Assembly (NCBI GenBank): GCA_039105265.1
Contig: JAPFFF010000029.1
Coordinates: forward strand, 1,364,001 to 1,428,000
Length of the DNA: 64,000 bases
Direction: 5' to 3'
Source: Tritrichomonas musculus
Taxonomy: Eukaryota > Parabasalia > Tritrichomonadida > Tritrichomonadidae
Below the pieces are notes generated by a model. It was not told the DNA's origin. It saw only the letters and a program-made list of their open reading frames with translations, and ran no database searches. The position numbers and the translations under genes were made by a program. Below are positions 58,425 through 64,000 of the stretch, piece after piece. Each line of letters begins with the position of its first letter. Within the stretch, counting starts at the first letter, position 1.

Positions 58425-60005
58425 TTATTTTGGTAATGATGAACATCTTGTGAAAATATTCGATTTACTATTTTTCACAGAACTAGGAATTGTGATTTGT
58501 TTCAATGAACTGCATTCATGAAAAGCATAGTTTCCGATTTTTTTCACAGAATTAGGAATTTTAACATGCTTTAATGATGTACAACCATAGAAAGCACTGG
58601 GTCCAATTGATTCCACATATTTAGGAATTGTAAATTGCACTAATGATGTACATCCATAGAAAGCCAATTCTCCAATTGATTCTATTAAAGAAGAAGAAGG
58701 AATTGTAATCTCAGTTAATGATGAGCATTTATAAAATGCTTTTTTTCCAATTGAAGTTACAGAAGAAGGAATTATAATTTGTTTCAATGATACACAACCT
58801 TTAAAAGCTTTATCTTCAATCAATGTTATAGAAGAAGGGATTATGACTTTTTCTATCGAAAAGCATCCACAGAATGAATTTTTAATAGATGTTATTGAAT
58901 CCGGAATTGTAATTGTTTTTATTGAAAATAATAATTTAGCCAATGGCATTTTAATCCCATTAAATTCCCTCGATAGTATACGATCAATTTTATTTGGCAA
59001 AAAGTAATAATTGCATGTGTCAAATATAATTTTTTGATAAGAATCACAAAATTCAATTTCATCTTTGAATTGTTTAAGCAGATTATTGTTTATATAATTG
59101 GCAACATCGTTATGATGACATAAAATTGATTCTTTCAAAATGCTTTCATATGGATCTTCTTCGTCCTCCAATTTAATTGGTTTGATTTCATTTGATTCAA
59201 GAATATGAATTATTTCGCCATTATTAGAATGAATGGCATAACCCCATAATGATGGCGTTAATTGAACATTATTCAATCGTAAATATTGAAATATTTGAAT
59301 AGAACCGAAAAATGCAGCATATTCAATTAATGTTGTGCTTTTGTTGATTAAATATGAATTTGTTTCAAAAAATGAAAAATTGATTTTTGAATTAAGTGAT
59401 ATACATTTTTGATTGACATATATTATGAATTCATCAATAGAGTCTTTTCTGATTAATGAGCATATATATGAGTCATTTTCACCAATTTGGCACTTTTTTT
59501 CAAATGTTTCAATTTCCTCGTTAAAATAAACGGAAATGTCCCTTTCTGCTTTCATTTGCACTGATTCACTAAGATATGATTTGATGGATGGATATAAAAA
59601 ATAATATAAATCTGGCATTTTATATTGTATTTTTCTGATAAAAGTATTAAATGAAGAATCTGTTCTCACAATTTTTTTCTCAAAAAGAAGATAAAGAACA
59701 TTCTTATTAATAATATAAAAATTAGTGAAATATTCAGAAATTGTGGATTGTGGATCTTTAATTAACATTTTTAATACATTTTCTAGTTTGTCAAAAAAAT
59801 TTAATGAACGATGATAATTATTTGCTATTGTCGTTATTAAGTAGAGAGCTTTTCGAATTTCTTTGTTATTTTGGAAAATTCCTTGAAAATTGATTATTTG
59901 ATTTAATGCTAGATATTTGTCATTTGAATCATCAGTTGCATCAATAAAATCAAAAATTGCTGCATAAAAATCTTTTTTTTGCTTGATATAGGCTTCAATT
60001 TCCAT
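58425..60005 (-). CDS. Ankyrin (DUF3447-type) protein with C-terminal BspA-like repeats, 526 aa
   Basis: Start at 60005 (MEIEAYIKQKKDFY) is preferred over the in-frame upstream codon because a TCATT initiator lies 8-12 bases before it. Residues about 1-180 are helical and typical of the trichomonad DUF3447 proteins; about 235-320 read as ankyrin repeats (STTLIEYAAFFGSIQIFQYL). From about 345 to the end come seven BspA-like LRR_5 repeats (ITIPDSITSIKNSFCGCFSI, IIPSSVTSIGKKAFYKCSSL, KIPNSVKKIGNYAFHECSSL). No signal peptide or membrane helix, so it may be cytosolic, unlike classical BspA surface proteins. The ankyrin-LRR combination is common in this lineage. C-terminus is intact with a stop after RCSSLPK. 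Confidence 0.88.
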   Translation of the reverse strand: MEIEAYIKQKKDFYAAIFDFIDATDDSNDKYLALNQIINFQGIFQNNKEIRKALYLITTIANNYHRSLNFFDKLENVLKMLIKDPQSTISEYFTNFYIINKNVLYLLFEKKIVRTDSSFNTFIRKIQYKMPDLYYFLYPSIKSYLSESVQMKAERDISVYFNEEIETFEKKCQIGENDSYICSLIRKDSIDEFIIYVNQKCISLNSKINFSFFETNSYLINKSTTLIEYAAFFGSIQIFQYLRLNNVQLTPSLWGYAIHSNNGEIIHILESNEIKPIKLEDEEDPYESILKESILCHHNDVANYINNNLLKQFKDEIEFCDSYQKIIFDTCNYYFLPNKIDRILSREFNGIKMPLAKLLFSIKTITIPDSITSIKNSFCGCFSIEKVIIPSSITLIEDKAFKGCVSLKQIIIPSSVTSIGKKAFYKCSSLTEITIPSSSLIESIGELAFYGCTSLVQFTIPKYVESIGPSAFYGCTSLKHVKIPNSVKKIGNYAFHECSSLKQITIPSSVKNSKSNIFTRCSSLPK

Positions 60006-60012
60006 TTTTAAA

Positions 60013-60017
60013 AATGA
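60013..60017 (-). promoter_or_regulatory. Initiator TCATT
   Basis: On the minus strand TCATT precedes TTTAAAA and the ATG at 60005. Confidence 0.6.
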
Positions 60018-60047
60018 TATAAAAATATTATGAAAAAATTCTCTCAA

Positions 60048-61607
60048 AAAGTTAAAAATTTATGAAAATTTTCTTTTTCTATATGAATAATACCACTTTT
60101 CAAAAGTAGTCAAGTGATCGATTTTTTCATTCTAAAAGAAATGTTGAAGTTAATGATGAAATTAAATCACTTTTTATATTTTTCTTTATATAGGTCTAGC
60201 ATGAGGAAATTATCATTTTTATACGAGAAAAAAATAAAAAAAAATTTTCTCCATTCAATTTTTCAATTAAAATATTGAAAAACTCATAAAAAAATTTTAT
60301 CCCTCAGAAAAAAATTTTTTTAACGAAAACGGTTTTTGATACTACGAATTAATAAAGAACTGATGAGAAAACGGTTTTAGAAACATTGATGAATTATATA
60401 AAACCGATCAAACAATTGATCATTGACAGAAATAGTTTTGTATGAACTCAATTGGACAAGAAATCAAAGTCACAGAAGAATTAGATGTCATCTTTTTAAT
60501 GATTGAATATGAACTTGGTGAAGACATTGATGCAAACAACAACAGCACCAATATCAACATTGTCAATAATAGCATGAACAATAACAACAGAGATGACAAC
60601 AACAAACTTGAATATTCAGATTTACTCTTCATGTACAAGATATATTAATATGAGATAAATTTGATTATCCTTCAAATGATGAAGTCATACAGTTGCTTTC
60701 TCAAAAATTTTTTCTTTTTATATTTTGAATATTTTTTTTTGAGAAAGATATTTAAGGGCCCAATATGTCATCATTTTAATTTTCTATAATAAAATTTTAT
60801 ATCAATAACAAAAAATATGTTATTGATACAAAAATCATTTATTAATAACCAATAATTAGTATTTGTAACAAAAAAATAGTATATGTGACGAAATTTTTTT
60901 ATCTAAAACAAAAAAAAATCATCTATAACATAATTTTTTTATCTATAACGAAATTTTGTATCTGTTACGAAAATTTTGTATGTGTTACGAAAATTTTGTT
61001 TTTAATACAAAATATTTGTATTGTTTACAAAATTTTTGTATTTAATACAAATTTCTTATTATAGTAAAGGTAAATACACTCCCATTTGTATGATAATTTA
61101 TATTTTACTCAATTATTAATTTTAGGATTTTATTTAGATATTTCCAAGATATTAAAAATAAATTTAATTGAAAAAATTGAATTTGCACAGAAAATATTGA
61201 ATATGCATTGAATTTATTTCTATAGGTATTCAATATTTTCAAAGCTCCTCTTATATCAATCCCAAAAAAACAAATCCCACAGGATTTTCTAATGAATTTT
61301 TAGTATTATGTTTTAATGAACGTGAAATCATCGAGATTTTTTGATCATACCAATAAAATGGTTAGAAAATGATTGCATAAAAAAGTGAAAAAATCAGATA
61401 TTTTTCACAAAAGTGCAAAAAAAGTTCTCGCCGATTTTTTCTGAAGTACGATACAGGGTCAATATTGACCTTAACCGTTGGGGTCAAAAGAGATTGGGGC
61501 AAAAAATATCTCCCTTTTTTTTTTTTTTTTTTTTTTTTTGTGAAAAAAATTATAAATTTTATGAATAATTCATACAAAATTATAGATATCAATAAAGATG
61601 AGTGAGT
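60048..61607. other. AT-rich intergenic region with degenerate tandem repeats
   Basis: At 60442-60648 a 68-codon plus-strand frame (MNSIGQEIKVTEELDV, then an Asn-rich run) might be a small gene but is unsupported. At about 60830-61045 a degenerate tandem of roughly 20-24 bp with words such as TATCTATAACGAAATTTTG and TGTGTTACGAAAATTTTG is visible. A perfect palindrome GGTCAATATTGACC is at 61457-61470 and a T-run of about 25 at 61513-61540. Confidence 0.55.
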
Positions 61608-62525
61608 TTATTCATTTTTAATATGGCCAAATTTTTCAAAAAGTTTCTTAATTTTGATGTTTCTATTTCGTTGTATATAATTAATGATTGTATCCTTTAA
61701 AATATCAGTATAGATGTCTGTTCTAGCTCCATGAGCAAGTAACCATTCAACTGCCTTATAAGGAATCTTAATTACGCTAATCATATCAGCAAGAATAGTG
61801 TTACTTTTTTTCCCATCGTTTGTAATTGATTGTGCATTGACATCAAGTCCATATTGTGAAAAAAGTTCTAAAAATTGCAAAATAATAAACTCATCACTTC
61901 TGTAATAAAACGCTGTATGTCCAGCATCATTGCATAAATTGACATTAATTCCTTTTTCTAAAATAATTCTTGCAATATCAAGTCTGTTCAAACCGCAAAT
62001 CCAATGAACTGCATGTGAGCCATTATATTTTTTGTTAATTTCTTCTTTTGATATATGTTGTGCTAAATATAAATAAGGTGGATGGAGTATTACCAAATAC
62101 ACAGATATTTGAAACATCCTAGCGGTAATAGTTTCTCCAGATTCCACAAGATAATAAACGATTGGTTCTCTATAACCTATAAATAATGCAGCTTCTAATG
62201 CATTATAGTATTCTAAGGACCTGAGTTTCTGTTTGATATCTTTAAAAGGAAACTTATGTTCATACAAAACTCTAACACTATCTAATTTGTTATGGAATAT
62301 GGCGTGATATAATAAACTACCATCATATTTATCTTCAACTTTTTCGTTATCGAATCCTATTTTAATATAATATTCGAGAACATCTTTATTTCCTCCAATT
62401 GTTGCATAATAAACAAGATCTTCTTTTGGACTTATTGGTGCATTATAATTTAATTTTGATAATACTTGTAAAATTTCTAAACTTCCTCTTTTAGCAGCAT
62501 ATTCCAATAACGAAATAGATTTCAA
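61608..62525 (-). pseudogene. Ankyrin-repeat gene, 5'-truncated
   Basis: About 305 codons with eight or so ankyrin repeats (SISLLEYAAKRGSLEILQVL, HAVHWICGLNRLDIARIILE, INVNLCNDAGHTAFYYRSDE) and a normal stop after GHIKNE. There is no ATG at the 5' end: position 62525 is a TTG and an in-frame TAA follows within about 25 bp upstream. The part usually preceding the repeats is gone. It could be the last portion of a larger gene broken by the AT-rich spacer to its right. Confidence 0.65.
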
Positions 62526-64000
62526 TGTCGGATTAAAATATTATTTAATAAATTTCATTTAAATATTATTTAATTAATTTCATTTAAATATTCAAACCAA
62601 AACATCATCAAAATGATCAAATCAAAATATTATTCAAATATTTAAGTCATAATCTTATTCAAATGTATTAATCAAAACACTATTTAAATATATAAAGCAA
62701 AACTAAATTTAATTAATTAAATGAATCCAATTTGAATTTTTATACTAAATTTCATTTAAATATTTACAATGAAAATACTATGAAAAAATCCAAATATAAA
62801 TTATATTAAAATATTTGATTAATTGTTTTGTAAGGTTTGCAAATGAATTTTATCAAAAAGGCATGACTTTAGATATTTTGGAAATTAATATCAACTTCTT
62901 GATATGATAAAAATAGCTTCACAATTTCCAAATTTTTATTTTTAACTGCAACATATATTGGCGTTTTTTGAAAAACTAAAAGAATTTCATTCCAAATTTT
63001 GAATAAATTTTATTAAAATGTTTGTCATTAAATTGTATATAAAAAGTTGATTTTAAAATTATATTAAAATCTTTATTGATATTTTATTGAAAACATTGAC
63101 AATAAAACATCATAGAAATACTGAATTTGAGATTAAATCATAAAAATTGATTTGACATTGAAATATTTAGTATTAATTTTGTTAAATCATTAAACCACTA
63201 ATTTTATTAAAATAACCAATTTGTAATTGTATTAAAAAATAAGATATAAAATCACATTTGTATTGAAATAATGTATTTGAAATGTAATGAAAATTAACAT
63301 TAACTTTTTTACTTGATAATAAAATTTCGACAATTTCATAATTTCCTTTTTCAACTGCTATGCAAAATGTTGTTTTAATAGAACATAATATGATAAATTT
63401 CATTGAAAAATATGAATTTGAATTTCATACAAAAAATCTAGAATTGGAATACGATTAAATACCAAAAATCAAATTTCATTGAAATATTTGTAATTTAATG
63501 TAATTTACAAAATAGGTAAATTAAAATATCATTTAAATGTTATATTTTAAAATTAAATTGAAAATTTTGAATTAAAACTGAATTTAAAAAAGATAGAATT
63601 CGATTAAATATTAAAATCCAAATTTCATTGAAATAAATATTGTCTAATTTCATTTTAAAAAATGATCTTTAAACTCCATTAAAATTTAAAAAAAAAAAAA
63701 ACACTATTTGAATTTTGTGATATGAAATTTCATTTAAAAATTGAACTTGTCAATTTTATTGAATACTTTGACATAAAATTATTATAGGCTTATCAATATC
63801 ATTTATATCAAAAGAATTTAGAAGCATTTCAACAATAATATAATAATCATATTTGCAAAAATAAGTTAATGACTGCACAAATAATTCTGGATCATAAGTG
63901 ATAAATTCAAAATTGTATGATTTTAATATTTGTTTGAAATAATTTTGTAACAATTGTTGATGTTTATCAATAAAATAATTTGTTATTTCATTATGATGAC
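62526..64000 (-). pseudogene. Isolated ankyrin units in AT-rich spacers, off the right edge
   Basis: Three minus-strand islands encode single ankyrin-like units: about 62872-62976 (TPIYVAVKNKNLEIVKLFLS), about 63290-63390 (TTFCIAVEKGNYEIVEILLS) and 63756 to the edge (SLTYFCKYDYYIIVEMLLNS). They are separated by 300-400 bp of AT-rich DNA with recurring TTTCATT(T/G)AAATATT words and no canonical splice signals. Either a decayed ankyrin gene with expanded spacers, or a repeat unit of about 415 bp that contains one ankyrin motif. Confidence 0.55.

Noticed and set aside
60442-60648. 68-codon Asn-rich plus-strand frame
   Set aside because: Simple-sequence content and antisense frame equally open; no support.

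Overview
The window looks like nuclear DNA of a trichomonad parabasalid, most likely Tritrichomonas foetus or a close relative. Four things point there. The host DNA is very AT-rich with few introns. The gene families are typical: kinase-like plus Sel1-repeat proteins, ankyrin (DUF3447-type) proteins with BspA-like leucine-rich repeats, sacsin-like ATPases and surface proteins with phenylalanine-serine repeats. One kinase gene has a short intron whose 5' end (GTATGT) and fused branch/3' end (ACTAACACATAG) match the trichomonad pattern. Several start codons sit 5-12 bases after a TCATT/TCATA initiator. The species is an inference; the group is well supported.

Layout. 1-890: kinase-like gene running off the left edge. 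3298-6504: Patched-type membrane protein. 6505-8539: AT-rich spacer with relics. 8540-31357: a nearly complete Polinton (Maverick), 22.8 kb, clearly GC-richer than its surroundings, with 1,015-bp terminal inverted repeats and a 5-bp target duplication. 31358-37305: host relics plus one spliced kinase-like gene. 37306-38385: coiled-coil kinase ORF. 38386-40650: AT-rich DNA around a 22-bp minisatellite. 40650-45100: decayed sacsin-like and poly(A)-binding-protein-like genes. 45285-45366: intron-containing tRNA-Tyr. 45903-51533: divergent pair of a seven-TM-type protein and a very long Sel1 kinase-like protein. 51864-55666: a coiled-coil/Sel1 gene split by a 1.7-kb non-autonomous TA-target DNA transposon. 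56899-58104: sugar transporter. 58425-60005: ankyrin/BspA-like gene. 61608-64000: ankyrin relics.

The Polinton has left-arm genes mostly on the plus strand and right-arm genes on the minus strand, meeting near 23.2 kb. Left arm: two small genes inside the TIR, protein-primed DNA polymerase B with an OTU-like segment, a NUMOD4-like small protein, a gene bracketed by 84-bp inverted repeats, a bZIP-like protein, a jelly-roll minor capsid region on the minus strand, and two large paralogous fibre-like proteins. Right arm: integrase, packaging ATPase, a pVI-like small protein, a basic core-like protein, major capsid protein and several unknowns. So it carries replication, integration, packaging and particle genes. 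About one gene reads as interrupted; the rest reads open, and the TIRs are about 99.5% identical, so the insertion looks recent.

Most promising for novelty: the inverted-repeat-bracketed gene at 13.95-15.28 kb, the OTU-like segment within the polymerase where no separate maturation protease is recognisable, the fibre-like pair, and a T-run plus AAATG start signature shared by most element genes. In the host DNA, the transposon-split Sel1 gene, the spliced kinase and the tRNA are the clearest items. All similarity calls are from reading motifs by eye; no database search was run.
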